NCBI GenBank assembly: GCA_010672965.1
Contig: JAAHFN010000032.1
Span: 1 to 64,000 of the forward strand
Direction: 5' to 3'
DNA from: Oscillatoria sp. SIO1A7
GTDB lineage: Bacteria > Cyanobacteriota > Cyanobacteriia > Cyanobacteriales > Laspinemataceae
DNA length: 64,000 nucleotides
Shown here: positions 14,990 to 25,079 of the stretch, one piece after another
Numbering within the stretch: position 1 is the first letter of the stretch
Layout of the letters: every line of letters starts with the position of its first letter
Made by a program: the position numbers and the translations under genes
The notes under the pieces: generated by a model
What the model saw: only the letters and a program-made list of their open reading frames with translations
Database searches by the model: none
What the model was told of the DNA's origin: nothing

Positions 14990-16138
14990 ATGCTCAATTT
15001 CATTCGCTCGGACTTAGCCCAACTAATTGCTTACACTCCCCATCCCGGGGGAAGCTCTGGAGAACCGGCTAAGGCAGAGACTTTAGACCGCCTCGATACC
15101 AACGAAACTCCCTACGATCTGCCGGAAGATCTAAAACAAAAGCTGGCGATCGCCTACGAGCAAGAAATAGAAGCCAATCGCTATCCAGATGGAGGTCAGG
15201 GAGCCCTAAAGGAAGCGATCGCCGCCTATGTTAGAGAATCCGCTGCCGGGGCAACTCGGGAAAACCCCGACTCCGGGCAAGAAGGGGAACTGGCGATCGC
15301 CCCGGCCAACATATCCATTGGCAACGGTTCCGACGAACTAATTCGCTCCTTACTAATTGCCACCTGCTTGGGCGGACAAGGATCGATTCTAGTAGCCAAT
15401 CCCACCTTTTCTATGTATGGCATCTTGGCCAAAACCTTGGCAATTCCGGTGGTGGAGGTGGGACGGAAAGAAACTAATTTTGAAATAGACTTAGAAGCAG
15501 CAAAGGAAGCGATCGCCTCCAGCCAAAATCCGCCGGTGCGAGTCGTATTCTTAGTCCATCCCAACTCTCCCACCGCTCAGGGGCTCACCGATGCGGAACT
15601 TGACTGGTTGCGCAACCTGCCAGAAGAAATTCTTGCAGTTATTGACGAAGCATATTTTGAATTCAGCCAAACCACTCTTGTTGGCGAACTGCACCAGCAT
15701 CCGAATTGGCTGATTTTGCGCACCTTTTCTAAAGCATTTCGCTTGGCGGCGCACAGAGTCGGATATGCGATCGGCAATCAAGAAGCGATCGCTACCCTAG
15801 AAAAAGTCCGCCTTCCTTATAACTTGCCCAGTTTTTCCCAAGCGGCGGCTCTTACTGCCCTGCATTATCGCCAACTATTATTCGCTTCTATTGCCGAAAT
15901 CATTGCCGAGCGGCAGCGCTTAAGCGACGCCCTATCGCAAATGCCTTCCCTACGAGTGTGGCCGAGCATTGCCAACTTCCTCTACCTCCGTCCTACAACC
16001 GACATTTCTCCTGAAGAACTGACCCAAAAACTAAAAGCCAAAGGCACTATGGTTCGCCATACTGGCGGCGGCATCCGCATCACCATTGGCAGCCCGGAAG
16101 AAAACTCGCGCACTCTTGAAAGGTTGCAAGAATTTTAA
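14990..16138 (+). CDS. hisC: Histidinol-phosphate aminotransferase
   Basis: About 382 residues. A PLP enzyme of the class I/II aminotransferase fold that converts imidazole-acetol phosphate and glutamate to histidinol phosphate. Visible signs: [11 protein letters not shown] near the N-terminus, the NGSDELI segment, HPNSPT, DEAYFEF and the PLP-lysine motif [18 protein letters not shown]. The start is set at the ATG of MLNFIRSDL, the usual start of cyanobacterial HisC. Frame-open ATG/TTG codons at 14936 and 14927 would add about 20 residues derived from the edge of repeat R4. It is convergent with hisB. Confidence 0.92.
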   Translation: MLNFIRSDLAQLIAYTPHPGGSSGEPAKAETLDRLDTNETPYDLPEDLKQKLAIAYEQEIEANRYPDGGQGALKEAIAAYVRESAAGATRENPDSGQEGELAIAPANISIGNGSDELIRSLLIATCLGGQGSILVANPTFSMYGILAKTLAIPVVEVGRKETNFEIDLEAAKEAIASSQNPPVRVVFLVHPNSPTAQGLTDAELDWLRNLPEEILAVIDEAYFEFSQTTLVGELHQHPNWLILRTFSKAFRLAAHRVGYAIGNQEAIATLEKVRLPYNLPSFSQAAALTALHYRQLLFASIAEIIAERQRLSDALSQMPSLRVWPSIANFLYLRPTTDISPEELTQKLKAKGTMVRHTGGGIRITIGSPEENSRTLERLQEF

Positions 16139-16245
16139 TTTGGGAATTGGGAATTGGGAATTGGGCATTGGGCATTGAAGAGCGCCTTGCGAAATGAAAC
16201 GCGCAGTATGCCCGGAGGGCGAGCGACCGGAAAGTTCCTGGCACT

Positions 16246-16390
16246 TATAGCATTTCTCAAATTGATGTGATATGAAGTTGTCTGGGGCGAAGCATCCCTG
16301 TACGGGGGTTGTCGTTTTACGGCCGAGATTGTTTCGGGGATGCTGTCGCCCCTACGTTTCGCGCATTACACTTATTTGAGAAACGCCATA
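16246..16390 (+). repeat. R3 MITE-like repeat between hisC and hisB
   Basis: Ends TATAGCATTTCTCAAAT and ATTTGAGAAACGCCATA form an inverted pair. The core ggggatgctgtcgcccctac and gaagcatccc matches the copies at 7225-7340 and 50814-50953. Heptamer arrays (TTGGGAA, GCCCAAT) flank it at 16139-16180 and 16405-16476. Confidence 0.85.
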
Positions 16391-16476
16391 AAACTCAAAA
16401 CTTTTCCAATGCCCAAAGCCCAATGCGCCATGCCCAATGCCCAATGCGCCATGCCCAATGCCCAATGCCCAATTCT

Positions 16477-17118
16477 TTACAAAACTCCCTTAGAACTGGG
16501 AATAGCACCGGCGCGACGCGGATCGATTTCAACTGCCATGCGCGTCGCTCGGGCAAACGCCTTGAAAGTAGCTTCAATAATATGGTGAGAATTAATCCCG
16601 TCAAGCTGGCGAATATGGAGAGTCATTAAACTATTATTCGCCACCGCCACAAAAAACTCCCGCACTAACTGAGTATCGTAAGTACCCACTCGCTGGGTGG
16701 GAATATCCAAGCCATAGCTCAGATGCGGGCGTCCCGAAAAATCTAGAGAAACTTGTACTAGGGCTTCGTCCAACGGCGCGATGAAATGGCCGAAGCGCAC
16801 AATCCCCTTGCGATCGCCCAGAGCTTGTGCCAGAGCTTGCCCCAAAGTAATCCCAACATCTTCATTAGTATGGTGGTCGTCTATTTCTATATCCCCGGTA
16901 GCTCGCACTTCCAGGTCAATCAGCCCGTGAGAAGAAATTTGGTGCAGCATATGGTCTAGAAAGGGAATGCCCGTATCTGCACTACAGCGACCCTGACCGT
17001 CCAAATTGAGACTTACTTGCACGTCCGTTTCCTTCGTCGTCCGGCTCACCGAAGCAGTTCTTGCGGGAAAAGCCAGATCTAGATTAAGAGAGCTAGGAGC
17101 TTGAATATTGCTTTGCAT
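16477..17118 (-). CDS. hisB: Imidazoleglycerol-phosphate dehydratase
   Basis: 213 residues. It dehydrates imidazoleglycerol phosphate in histidine synthesis using two manganese ions. Metal-binding motifs are seen at [25 protein letters not shown] and, near the end, [15 protein letters not shown]. The usual length fits. The start is the ATG at 17118 ([10 protein letters not shown]). The frame stays open further upstream only through heptamer-type junk rich in Cys-Pro-Met, so longer starts should be rejected. It is convergent with hisC; the two histidine genes are neighbours but not an operon. Confidence 0.93.
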   Translation of the reverse strand: MQSNIQAPSSLNLDLAFPARTASVSRTTKETDVQVSLNLDGQGRCSADTGIPFLDHMLHQISSHGLIDLEVRATGDIEIDDHHTNEDVGITLGQALAQALGDRKGIVRFGHFIAPLDEALVQVSLDFSGRPHLSYGLDIPTQRVGTYDTQLVREFFVAVANNSLMTLHIRQLDGINSHHIIEATFKAFARATRMAVEIDPRRAGAIPSSKGVL

Positions 17119-17342
17119 AATTTTGAATAGGGAATGGGGGCATTGGGCATGTTCGCATTGGGCATCGGGCATCGGGCAAAGAAGCTCTGAGCTGACTGCT
17201 GAGAGCTGAGAGCTTCTTTGGGCATCAAGCATTGGGATGGGAAGGGGGTAATTCGGCATTGGGCATGTTCGCATTGGTAAGGGATGAAGGATGAAGGACG
17301 GAATAATTAATTGTCGATCCGTTCCCTGCGGTAAAGGCGATA
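17119..17342. repeat. Heptamer array upstream of hisB
   Basis: Dense GGGCATT / GGCATCG / GAGAGCT repeats at about 17140-17285, in the short tandemly repeated style of filamentous cyanobacteria. They cover the region where the hisB promoter would be expected. Confidence 0.7.
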
Positions 17343-17442
17343 GAAGCATTTCACTTTTGCACCTAGTCAGCCCAAAGGGCTTTGTTTGTGTAGCCGCGCC
17401 TTTAGGCGTTAGGCGGGGGCTTGCCGAAATTGAAATGCTTCC
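17343..17442 (+). repeat. R2 hairpin repeat
   Basis: Ends GAAGCATTTCACTTTTG and AAATTGAAATGCTTC are near complements. The core gtgtagccgcgcctttaggc is shared with 56994-57094 and 14401-14726. Three TACACCC units follow. Confidence 0.8.
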
Positions 17443-17465
17443 CCCTACACCCTACACCCTACACC

Positions 17466-18425
17466 CTAGCTATTTGCAAACTCAGACCTGAGAGACTGAG
17501 AAATTGGCAACTCTACTGTAAAGGTCGCGCCTTCGCCGGGAGTAGAAGTCACATAAATGCGCCCGCCATGAGTGTCCTCGACAATTTTGCGAGAAATTGA
17601 TAGCCCCAGTCCCGAGCCAATGCCGATTGGTTTAGTGGTAAAAAATGGCTCGAATATGCGCGACTGGATATCCTCGGCTATTCCCGGACCGTTGTCGGTA
17701 ACCGTAATTGACACCCCTTTATTATCCAGTGCCTTGGCCGCGATCGCAATCTTTCTCTTTTTCTTTGGTGGTTTCGGCGTTTCCTCCTTCCCCTCATCGG
17801 AATCTTCTTCTTGGCTCCAATGCTTGCCTAGCAGCACATCTATCGCATTGCTAACCAAATTCATAAAAACCTGATTAATTTGATTGACATAGCACTCGAC
17901 TTGGGGAATTTTATCTAAATCCAGAACAACCTCAATATTTTGCTTGTAGCGGTTATTGAGCATAGTCAGGGTATTATTAATCCCTTCGGTAAGATCGGAT
18001 TCTTTCATATCAGCTTCGTCGCGGCGATAGAAAGTCCGCAAACTCAGCACCAGATCCCTAATCCGCTCCGCCCCGACTTTAAGAGACTTGACTATTCGAG
18101 GCAAATCCTCCTCTATATAATCCAGCTCTACATCCTCTAGAGTTTCCTCCACATCTTCCGTCTTATCTGGATAAGCCTCATCGTAAGTCTCTAGAACCGT
18201 AAAGAGATCCTCCACATGTTCTTCCACATAAGGTAAGTTGCCGTAGATGAAATTGATCGGGTTATTTATTTCATGGGCAATGCCAGAAACCATTTCACCC
18301 AGCATCGACATCTTGTCCATGTGTAGCATATGCTGGCGCATCCGCTCCAACTCTGCCTTGGTTTCGTTCAGCTCTTGAGTCAGTTCATCGACCTTTTGCT
18401 CTAGGTCTGCATTGCCTTGAACCAT
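17466..18425 (-). CDS. Sensor histidine kinase (cytosolic, coiled-coil input)
   Basis: About 319 residues from the ATG at 18425 (MVQGNADLEQKVDEL). An N-terminal coiled coil leads to the HisKA box with the phospho-His (GEMVSGIAHEINNPINFI) and then the HATPase domain with N-box (NLVSNAIDVLL), DNGPGI, the F-box region FEPFFTTK and GSGLGLSISRK. There is no membrane segment or sensor domain, so input must come through the coiled coil or a partner. No response regulator gene is adjacent. The open frame extends about 54 codons upstream through GTGTGGG-type heptamers (Pro/His/Thr-rich), and this extension is probably not translated. An acidic/Lys insert (EEDSDEGKEETPKPPKKKRK) lies between the N-box and DNGPGI. 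Confidence 0.88.
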   Translation of the reverse strand: MVQGNADLEQKVDELTQELNETKAELERMRQHMLHMDKMSMLGEMVSGIAHEINNPINFIYGNLPYVEEHVEDLFTVLETYDEAYPDKTEDVEETLEDVELDYIEEDLPRIVKSLKVGAERIRDLVLSLRTFYRRDEADMKESDLTEGINNTLTMLNNRYKQNIEVVLDLDKIPQVECYVNQINQVFMNLVSNAIDVLLGKHWSQEEDSDEGKEETPKPPKKKRKIAIAAKALDNKGVSITVTDNGPGIAEDIQSRIFEPFFTTKPIGIGSGLGLSISRKIVEDTHGGRIYVTSTPGEGATFTVELPISQSLRSEFANS

Positions 18426-18449
18426 ATCTGTATTGCTGCTAGTGGTTGA

Positions 18450-18665
18450 CAGTAAGGGTATGGGGTATGGGGTGTGGGGTGTGGGGTGTGGGGTGTCTGG
18501 GGAGAGAGGAGAGTGTGGGAAGGGAGGGGAGTATCGGGAATGAGAGGGGATTTTCTGAGAGTCTCCCACACCTCCCACACCTCCCACACCTCCCCCAGTC
18601 TCCCTTGTCTCCCTTGTCTCCCTTGTCCCACCCTACACCCTACACCCTACACCCTACACCCTAAT
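18450..18665. repeat. GTGTGGG / CTCCCAC heptamer arrays
   Basis: Runs of GGGTGTG at about 18460-18510, CACACCTCC at 18565-18597 and ACACCCT at 18640-18662. The opposed strands could pair into long hairpins. It separates the kinase from the following gene. Confidence 0.8.
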
Positions 18666-18674
18666 CCTGAGCCG

Positions 18675-20144
18675 CTAGGACTTTTTGCCCATGTTTTTAA
18701 TGTTAACTACCTTGTTGAGCAAATCAAACCAAAAAGACGAACCCATAGAAATCGCCAAACCGCTAATCAACCAGCCCACAAGTCTTTTGCTATAAGGAAC
18801 TGGCCAGTTTTGCTCGGATAATTGCTGCTGTTCGAGATTGATCTGGTTCCAACCAATCGGTAGAGAAAGTCTGTTGAGAGCATTTCTGACATCTGATTCC
18901 ACCCCCTGTAGAGCCTGTGGATTCACTTGTTGATTTGCTTGGGCATTATTTTCTACCAGTTCCTCCGCATAGATAGAGATAGTTCTGCGTATGACAGAAT
19001 CGTTTGATAAGCGATTGATAATATTTAATGTATCCGCATTGGCTATAGTCGCTACAACGCAACCGAGCAAAATAGCAATTCCTCTAGCATTGCGCTTATA
19101 GACCCCCGATGCTCGATCCATAGAGCGATCGAACCAATTTTCAACTTCCTTCTGAAATTCGTTTAGGTCTTCTTGAACTCCTACTGCTTGGGTTTGGATT
19201 TTTTTACCTAGAGCAGCCAGACTGTCTTGGAGGGAATCTGGCAAACTATTCATTAGAGCCTGAATGCTTTTATAAGCCTCGCTATCTTTATCTTGAAGTG
19301 CGGCCTGAATTTCCCGAGCGATTTCCGTATTTTGGCGCAGCCCCTCCACCACCTCGCCCATGCTTGGCTTGAGCCTCTTAACAATTAAGCTTCTTTGACT
19401 TTCGCCGCCAAACTGTTCTTTCCTCAGTCGATTAAGCTGATTTATCAGCATTTTACCTTCGGGCAACCGGGCTATATTATTTTGAATCTTACCGATAAAA
19501 AAACTTATTTTTAAGGCCAGACTATAAATACTTTCATCTAAATTAATATAGCCTTCTTTAAATTGATCGACGATCGCATCCATTTCTAGACTCAACTTCT
19601 GAATCTCGTTCTCGATCGCCATTTTAATTGACGGGTCAAAATTGGCAATTTCTACCAAATAGACAATTTCCTTGAGCCTGTCTTCCTTGAAATTATTTAA
19701 TCTGTTAGATGACAAGATATTCGCTAACTCTTTAATTCGCAGGGTTTCTATCAAGCTGGTGGCAAATGTTTCCGACGGAATATAAGAAGGTCCGCTTCTC
19801 TTCTTGCCAAAAATCTTTTTGCTCTTAGTCAGCTTCTGGCCAAGTTCCATAACCGCATGGCCAACCTTACGAAAACTATTTGCCAATTTCCCTTTAGCCT
19901 CATGGTTGAGAGTATTAATTAAAGGGTGACAGTATAGTTTGTCCGCTAATTGTTCTGCCTCTCTTAGCTTGCGATCGTCTTCAATCCCCCCGGACATTAA
20001 GATTTCAATTGAATTTTTTAAATGTTGAGCCCTCCACTGTAGCAAAGTCGCCATTATTTCCTGAATTTCCGAGGTTAGCAGGCTGAGAATCAAGTAAATA
20101 AAAATTAAGCCTATTGCCAAATCAACAATAAAAGGAATGTTCAT
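18675..20144 (-). CDS. Conserved membrane protein of unknown function
   Basis: 489 residues. The N-terminal membrane helix (VDLAIGLIFIYLILSLLTSE) is followed directly by an amphipathic segment (LLQWRAQHLKNSIEILM). The long middle part (about 60-340) is helical and charged with little hydrophobicity. Two more hydrophobic segments are near residues 350-372 (GIAILLGCVVATIANA) and 455-475 (GWLISGLAISMGSSFWFDLL). Similar N-termini (IYLxLSLLTSExQE) recur in unnamed bacterial proteins. I cannot assign a function. Its own heptamer-rich upstream region suggests it is a single-gene unit. Confidence 0.75.
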   Translation of the reverse strand: MNIPFIVDLAIGLIFIYLILSLLTSEIQEIMATLLQWRAQHLKNSIEILMSGGIEDDRKLREAEQLADKLYCHPLINTLNHEAKGKLANSFRKVGHAVMELGQKLTKSKKIFGKKRSGPSYIPSETFATSLIETLRIKELANILSSNRLNNFKEDRLKEIVYLVEIANFDPSIKMAIENEIQKLSLEMDAIVDQFKEGYINLDESIYSLALKISFFIGKIQNNIARLPEGKMLINQLNRLRKEQFGGESQRSLIVKRLKPSMGEVVEGLRQNTEIAREIQAALQDKDSEAYKSIQALMNSLPDSLQDSLAALGKKIQTQAVGVQEDLNEFQKEVENWFDRSMDRASGVYKRNARGIAILLGCVVATIANADTLNIINRLSNDSVIRRTISIYAEELVENNAQANQQVNPQALQGVESDVRNALNRLSLPIGWNQINLEQQQLSEQNWPVPYSKRLVGWLISGLAISMGSSFWFDLLNKVVNIKNMGKKS

Positions 20145-20825
20145 AGATTAAATACTCCAATAATTTAATTGAGAATTGGGCATTGGGAATTGGTAATTGG
20201 GACCCTACGCCCCGGAGGGCGGGCTACGCCTACGACAGGCTCAGGATAAAATTGGGAATTGGGAATTGGGAATTGGGAATTGGGAATTGGGCATTGGGCA
20301 TGTTCGCATTGGGCATTGGGCATTCTCCCCTTTCAAAGGGGGGTAAGGGGGATGGAATTCGGCAGAAAACTAGGGTGTAGGGTGTAGGGTGTAGGGTGTT
20401 AATTTTGAGTTTTTTTCACTCCAATTAGTGACATATGGGTTTCGTTAGCTCTCTTAATCCCGAAACCAGAGTCCCTGTAGGACTTTCCGGCGACAGCTTT
20501 GCTCCGCGTAAAAAAGCATCAATTTTCCCACACCCCACACCCCACACCCCACACCCTAATAAGGTAGGGGCGATCGCATTCCCGAGACAAATTCTGTTAG
20601 ATGCAAAAATAATTGTTTTGGAATGCTTCGCCCATATGTAGCATGCAACTCCATGCAACCCACCAACAATCTCAATAGGATTATAAAAAACCATCTCTAC
20701 CCTGGCATCCAATTTTATTGGCCCCATAATTTCTTTCTCCCCTGCCCCCCCCGCTCCGAAAGCTCCCCTGCTCCGAAAGCTCCCCCGCTCCCCGGCTTCC
20801 CAAAAAGGGCGCGAAAATGAACTAA
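20145..20825. repeat. Intergenic repeat block
   Basis: 20165-20320: TTGGGAA/TTGGGCA heptamers around a hairpin (cgccccggagggcgggctacg). 20370-20400 and 20528-20562: TAGGGTG and CCCACAC arrays. About 20565-20640: R3-like fragment (gtaggggcgatcgcattccc ... tggaatgcttcgcccat). 20740-20815: repeats of CCGAAAGCTCCC. No gene. Confidence 0.7.
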
Positions 20826-20846
20826 GTGGCAAAATACAATAAAAGT

Positions 20847-22511
20847 ATGTACCGAGAAATTTTCAGGTTAGACGAGTCAGACGATCGCTCTCGTCGCACC
20901 AAACATTGGTTAGAGCAGGTTTGGGTATTGGGCCTGCTCTTGGCCGCGATTTTACTTTATCAAATGAACCTCGGCAGCTTGCCCCTGCGGGATTGGGATG
21001 AAGGGACTGTGGCCCAGGTTGCCCGCGAGCTTTGGCGCGGGGATTGGAACTGGCTCCATCCGACCCTATATGGGGAACCCTATTGGAACAAGCCCCCTGC
21101 AATCCACTTGCTGATTGCTTTAGCATACAGCATCGGTGGAGTCAGCGAATTGACAACGCGCTTGCCCGGGGCGATGCTATGCGCCTTGTCAGTTCCGCTC
21201 CTATACGGGATTGGGCGGGAGGTATTCTTGCTGCGCGGGCCAGCGATTTTCTCGGCGCTGGTTTATCTAACCCTCCTGCCGGTAGTCCGCCACGGACGCT
21301 TGGGGATGCTCGATGGTGGAGTATTGTGCTTTTTCTTATTAACTATCTGGTCGGTGCTGCGAGCCCGTCGGGATTTGCGCTATGGTCTGGCTGCCGGAAT
21401 TGGCTTGGGGCTACTCTGCCTGACCAAGGGTATTTTAGGATTGCTTTTGGGAGCGATCGCCGCCGTTTTCATTATCTGGGATACCCCGCGCTTGCTCCGA
21501 TCTTTGTATCTCTGGAGCGGCCTGATTCTCGGTATGGCTCCTGCTATTGCCTGGTATAGCGCCCAATGGCTCCATTATGGCGAGCCTTTCTTGCACGCCC
21601 ACTTTCTCAACCAGTCTTTCGGGCGAATTGTCAAGCCAGTGGAGAATAACTATGGTCCTCCCTGGTATTATCTCTTGGAAATTTTAAAATATGGATTTCC
21701 CTGGTTGCTCTTCTGGCCTCAAGGACTGCGCTTGGCCTGGGAAAATCGCCTCATGGGCTGGGGCAAATTAGTTTTAGCTTGGACGAGCATTTATCTCTTG
21801 GCCATTTCGGCGATGGGCACCAAACTCCCTTGGTATGTTCTGCCGCTCTATCCCGCTCTGGCTCTAGCCTGCGGCGCTCAGCTCGCTTTGGTCTGGCAGG
21901 GCGAACCCTACAAGCCTTTAGTCCAGCGGCCCCAAAGAGGCATCCCGCTAGATAATATATCGCCAGACAAAGCGCAGCGCTCTACTCTTTACCCCCGCGC
22001 TTGGGTGGCAATTCTGGCGTTGCTAGCTTTGGCCGGTTGCGGGTTCGGGGTTTATTTTGCGATCGCCACCCCTTCAAAATTGGCTTTGCTCTTGACTTTG
22101 GCTGCCTTTGGCCTAACCATGACTACAGCGGCTATTCTGGTTTACTGCCAAGACCGGCAATTTATTTTAGTTTTGTTTTGGGGAATGTATGTTTCCCTCT
22201 CCTTGTTCGTGTCTTCTTATGATTGGCTCTGGGAGCTGGGGGAAGATTATCCCGTGAAGCCAGTGGCAGCCATCGTTAGCGAGACTCCCCCTGGAACTAC
22301 GGTTTATACTTCTCACCCCAACCATCGACCTTCGCTTAATTTTTATAGCGATCGCCGAGTAATTCCCAAAAGCAATTCTGACTTGCAGGAGCTATGGGAG
22401 ATAGACCCGCCTCCTTATTTTCTTATCGACCGAGCCATCCTCAAGGACTTGAAACTCAAAGAATACAAGCAGACTGCCGCTGTTGAGGATTGGATTTTAG
22501 TCACTCGTTAA
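20847..22511 (+). CDS. Glycosyltransferase family 39 (ArnT/PMT-like) membrane protein
   Basis: About 554 residues with a dozen or so hydrophobic segments. The first periplasmic loop carries LPLRDWDEGTVAQVARELW, the acidic motif of GT39/GT-C enzymes that use polyprenyl-phosphate sugars. The following GEPYWNKPPAIHLLIA is also typical. It would transfer a sugar from a lipid carrier onto a lipid or protein at the outer face of the plasma membrane; the acceptor is unknown. A GTG at 20826 in frame would add seven residues. The soluble C-terminal part (about 465-554) lies outside the membrane. No lipid-A or protein-mannosylation genes are adjacent. Confidence 0.88.
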   Translation: MYREIFRLDESDDRSRRTKHWLEQVWVLGLLLAAILLYQMNLGSLPLRDWDEGTVAQVARELWRGDWNWLHPTLYGEPYWNKPPAIHLLIALAYSIGGVSELTTRLPGAMLCALSVPLLYGIGREVFLLRGPAIFSALVYLTLLPVVRHGRLGMLDGGVLCFFLLTIWSVLRARRDLRYGLAAGIGLGLLCLTKGILGLLLGAIAAVFIIWDTPRLLRSLYLWSGLILGMAPAIAWYSAQWLHYGEPFLHAHFLNQSFGRIVKPVENNYGPPWYYLLEILKYGFPWLLFWPQGLRLAWENRLMGWGKLVLAWTSIYLLAISAMGTKLPWYVLPLYPALALACGAQLALVWQGEPYKPLVQRPQRGIPLDNISPDKAQRSTLYPRAWVAILALLALAGCGFGVYFAIATPSKLALLLTLAAFGLTMTTAAILVYCQDRQFILVLFWGMYVSLSLFVSSYDWLWELGEDYPVKPVAAIVSETPPGTTVYTSHPNHRPSLNFYSDRRVIPKSNSDLQELWEIDPPPYFLIDRAILKDLKLKEYKQTAAVEDWILVTR

Positions 22512-22747
22512 TTTTTTTGTTTTTTTGGTAATTTTTGTTTTAAAGAACTCAAGGGCGATCGCTTTTGCCATTGCCGAGCAATGGAAGGATAAAGGGCTAT
22601 CGGTCCTCAGCAATAATAGTCAATGCACGGGAATAGCTGTCAGCTTATGCGCGCTGCAAGCTATTTGGTAGTTCTTAGTTTTGGCAAACCTTGAATTATC
22701 TGCTCCCAAATATGCGTAATGGTATAAATGCAAAAGTAAATGCAAAC

Positions 22748-23128
22748 TTACTGTATCTCCTGAGTAGATGATTCGAGCAAATATTGGAATGGGTTGGATT
22801 TCAGAGTCCATCCTTCCATAGTTGCCCAAGTTATTCCGGCAACCAAAATACCAGTACAGATTGCGATAACCCCAGGACGTCTGGTCAAACCGATATCGCG
22901 CATAATCCTAGCCATAGGGCGACTCTGACGGCGCAATACCCGCGCCACTGCCACCCCATCTAAGGAGAAGGGATCTCGGACGTAGTGACCGCTCCAAGTA
23001 ATTACTAATCGAGCTTGACAATGAGGACAAGTATAAAGTCCACCCAACAAATCGCTTGGTTTCATCCGTCCGGCTCTATGGCAAATCGGACAAGTCACAG
23101 AGCGATCGCTAAAGGAATAAGCATTCAT
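22748..23128 (-). CDS. Small zinc-ribbon membrane protein
   Basis: About 126 residues from the ATG at 23128. An N-terminal zinc ribbon is formed by CPICHRAGRMKPS and CPHCQARL (two CxxC pairs about 22 residues apart). A basic segment follows, then one hydrophobic helix (GVIAICTGILVAGITWATM). It is probably a membrane-attached protein with a cytosolic metal knuckle. The family is unknown to me. An in-frame ATG ten codons upstream is possible. The region downstream (22512-22747) holds no recognisable gene. Confidence 0.7.
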   Translation of the reverse strand: MNAYSFSDRSVTCPICHRAGRMKPSDLLGGLYTCPHCQARLVITWSGHYVRDPFSLDGVAVARVLRRQSRPMARIMRDIGLTRRPGVIAICTGILVAGITWATMEGWTLKSNPFQYLLESSTQEIQ

Positions 23129-23687
23129 TCGACTTCTTTCCCGCTTTCCCAAAATCACGCCAAACTTATTTTTTTCCTGCTATCTGAGCTACCTAAGTCA
23201 TTTAGGCAGCTAAATCCGGGCATCGACTACCCTCCAATCTTGCGCCCAAATCTTGCGCCCAAATCTTGCGCCCAAATCTTATGAGTGTATTTGCTTATCT
23301 CTACTAGCGCGGATCTCTACTAGAACGTGCAGGCGCAAGGGTAGCAGATTGTTCTCCGCCGCCGCAGGTTGCTCAAATATGAGGGGGATTATTCCTCAAA
23401 CATCGACAAACCTCCATTTATCCCCTAACCATTGGTACCTGCTTTCCAGAGACGGTCATAATTTCAAAACGACTTCCCCTACTTTTTAGTTTAGTCCGAT
23501 TTCATCGCGATCGAGGCGTGCATATTGAAAATTGCGCATAGGACATTGGCGTAGGGTGTGGGGTGTGGGGTGTGGGGAAGAGCGGAATTGGGAGAGGCAG
23601 GGGAGCAAGGGGGAAGTTTGCTGCTCCCTGCTCCGAAAGCTCCCTGCTCCGAAAGCTCCCCAGACCCTACGCCCCACACCCCACACC
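23129..23687. repeat. Intergenic: decamer and heptamer repeats
   Basis: 23236-23280: four units of TTGCGCCCAAATC (the last partial). 23548-23580: GTGTGGG array. 23620-23697: CTCCGAAAGCTCCCTG units and CCCTACG/CCACACC arrays abutting the surE stop. No gene seen. Confidence 0.7.
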
Positions 23688-24518
23688 CTACGCCCTAACC
23701 TGACTCGTTATTGCTGAGAGCCGCTCGCTTAAAGCTACAGACACATCGGTCAAGTTGTATTGCAATGGGGTAACTGTAATGTAGTTTTCGCGAATGGCTT
23801 GGACATCGGTAGGAAGAGCGATCGCCTCCTCCCCCCAAGAGACGAGGGCTTTCTCGGTATCCTCGGCATCTTCGGCATCTTCGATTACTTCCCCTGCCAA
23901 CCAATAATAGGTGTGGCCTCGCGGGTCCACTCGCTTTTTAAAAACATCTGCATAGCGGCGCACCCCTTGACGGGCAAGGACTACTCCGGCAATTTTTTCA
24001 GTTGGAACGTCCGGCACGTTCACATTTAGTAAAGTCTTAAGCGGCAGAGGTGTTTTGGCGATCGCGGCGACTAGGGTACGGGCAAAGTTCGCCGCCGGTT
24101 GAAACTCCCGGGACGTATAGCTAGTAAAACTAAAAGCTACGCTGGGAATCCCTTCGATTAGTCCTTCCATTGCTGCGGAGACCGTTCCCGAGTAGAGAAT
24201 ATCGGTGCCTAGGTTTTGCCCTTGATTGATACCGGAGAGTACCAGGTCTGGAGGACTATCTAGCAAAGCCCATAGAGCCAGCTTGACGCAATCGGACGGA
24301 GTGCCGGAACAAGACCAAGCTTTTATTCCAGGATGAAAAATAGATTCGACAACTTCGGCGCGGATTGGTTGGTGCATGGTAATGCCGTGACCCGTAGCCG
24401 ATCGCTCTCGGTCTGGGCAGACGACGAACACTTCATGGCCTGCTTCTGCCATAGTATTGGCCAGAGCGCGGACCCCTGCTGCAAATATACCGTCGTCGTT
24501 GCTAATTAAGAGTTTCAT
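23688..24518 (-). CDS. surE: 5'-nucleotidase SurE
   Basis: 276 residues. A metal-dependent phosphatase for nucleoside 5'-monophosphates. The N-terminal SNDDG motif (two Asp ligands), the following [10 protein letters not shown] segment and [20 protein letters not shown] match the active site of SurE. A low-complexity insert near residue 214 ([14 protein letters not shown]) is unusual and is encoded by 9-bp repeats. It overlaps the upstream gene at 24502-24900 by 17 nt, so they are probably co-transcribed. It is divergent from pheS, a neighbourhood common in cyanobacteria. Confidence 0.93.
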   Translation of the reverse strand: MKLLISNDDGIFAAGVRALANTMAEAGHEVFVVCPDRERSATGHGITMHQPIRAEVVESIFHPGIKAWSCSGTPSDCVKLALWALLDSPPDLVLSGINQGQNLGTDILYSGTVSAAMEGLIEGIPSVAFSFTSYTSREFQPAANFARTLVAAIAKTPLPLKTLLNVNVPDVPTEKIAGVVLARQGVRRYADVFKKRVDPRGHTYYWLAGEVIEDAEDAEDTEKALVSWGEEAIALPTDVQAIRENYITVTPLQYNLTDVSVALSERLSAITSQVRA

Positions 24519-24900
24519 CTAGGGATAGCTTATATTCGTAGGACTCGCAAAAACCATCTACCCCTGTCTTGAAGACAAAGATAAGAACGGGGGCAATCAA
24601 CAAAGGCGGGCATATATTGGCCTCCTTTAGCGCCGCCGCCACGGGGCTAAGGTTTTCTTGCAACAGCTCTTTTTTTAAATCTCGCCGACAGATAATGGGG
24701 CGGCATCTTTTGGTCAATCCCTCCAGCCAGCGCTCGGAGGTGTTGGGTTCTTGTCCGGCTTGAATTGCGAGCCCTATGGCTGCATCTTCTACATCTCCCT
24801 CGCAATCCTCGATCGCATCGAGAGCTTCTAGGGCCTCGGGATAGCTGTACAGGAGAGAGCGAAACCGAGCAATTTCTGCGCTTGTCAGGATAATCCTCAT
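24502..24900 (-). CDS. Conserved protein of unknown function upstream of surE
   Basis: About 132 residues from the ATG at 24900 ([17 protein letters not shown]). It is helical, with an acidic region ([20 protein letters not shown]) and a hydrophobic C-terminal stretch ([13 protein letters not shown]). It overlaps the surE start by 17 nt, which makes translational coupling likely. I do not recognise a named family. A start 13 codons upstream is possible but less natural. Confidence 0.7.
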   Translation of the reverse strand: MRIILTSAEIARFRSLLYSYPEALEALDAIEDCEGDVEDAAIGLAIQAGQEPNTSERWLEGLTKRCRPIICRRDLKKELLQENLSPVAAALKEANICPPLLIAPVLIFVFKTGVDGFCESYEYKLSLDETLN

Positions 24901-24939
24901 CGGGTTTTGTCGGCGCGGTAATCTAGAACGGAAGGTCAA

Positions 24940-25079
24940 TTAGACTTTTTGCATAAATCCTCAAAGCCCCCCTTTTTAAGGGGGGTTGGGGGGATCCTTC
25001 TGCAATTATGCACTATTGTCTATTGTCCCTTCTCCGTTCCTAATCTAGAATATTCTGTCCCTTATCTACAATCCCAAGC
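24940..25079. other. Divergent surE/pheS promoter region
   Basis: Holds a hairpin-type CCCCCC repeat (24966-24998, aggggggttggggggatc). TACAAT at about 25066-25071 resembles a -10 element but lies very close to the pheS start. Confidence 0.35.

Noticed and set aside
16405-16476. GCCCAAT array as a CRISPR array
   Set aside because: It is a direct heptamer tandem without spacers, seen at many other places in the window.
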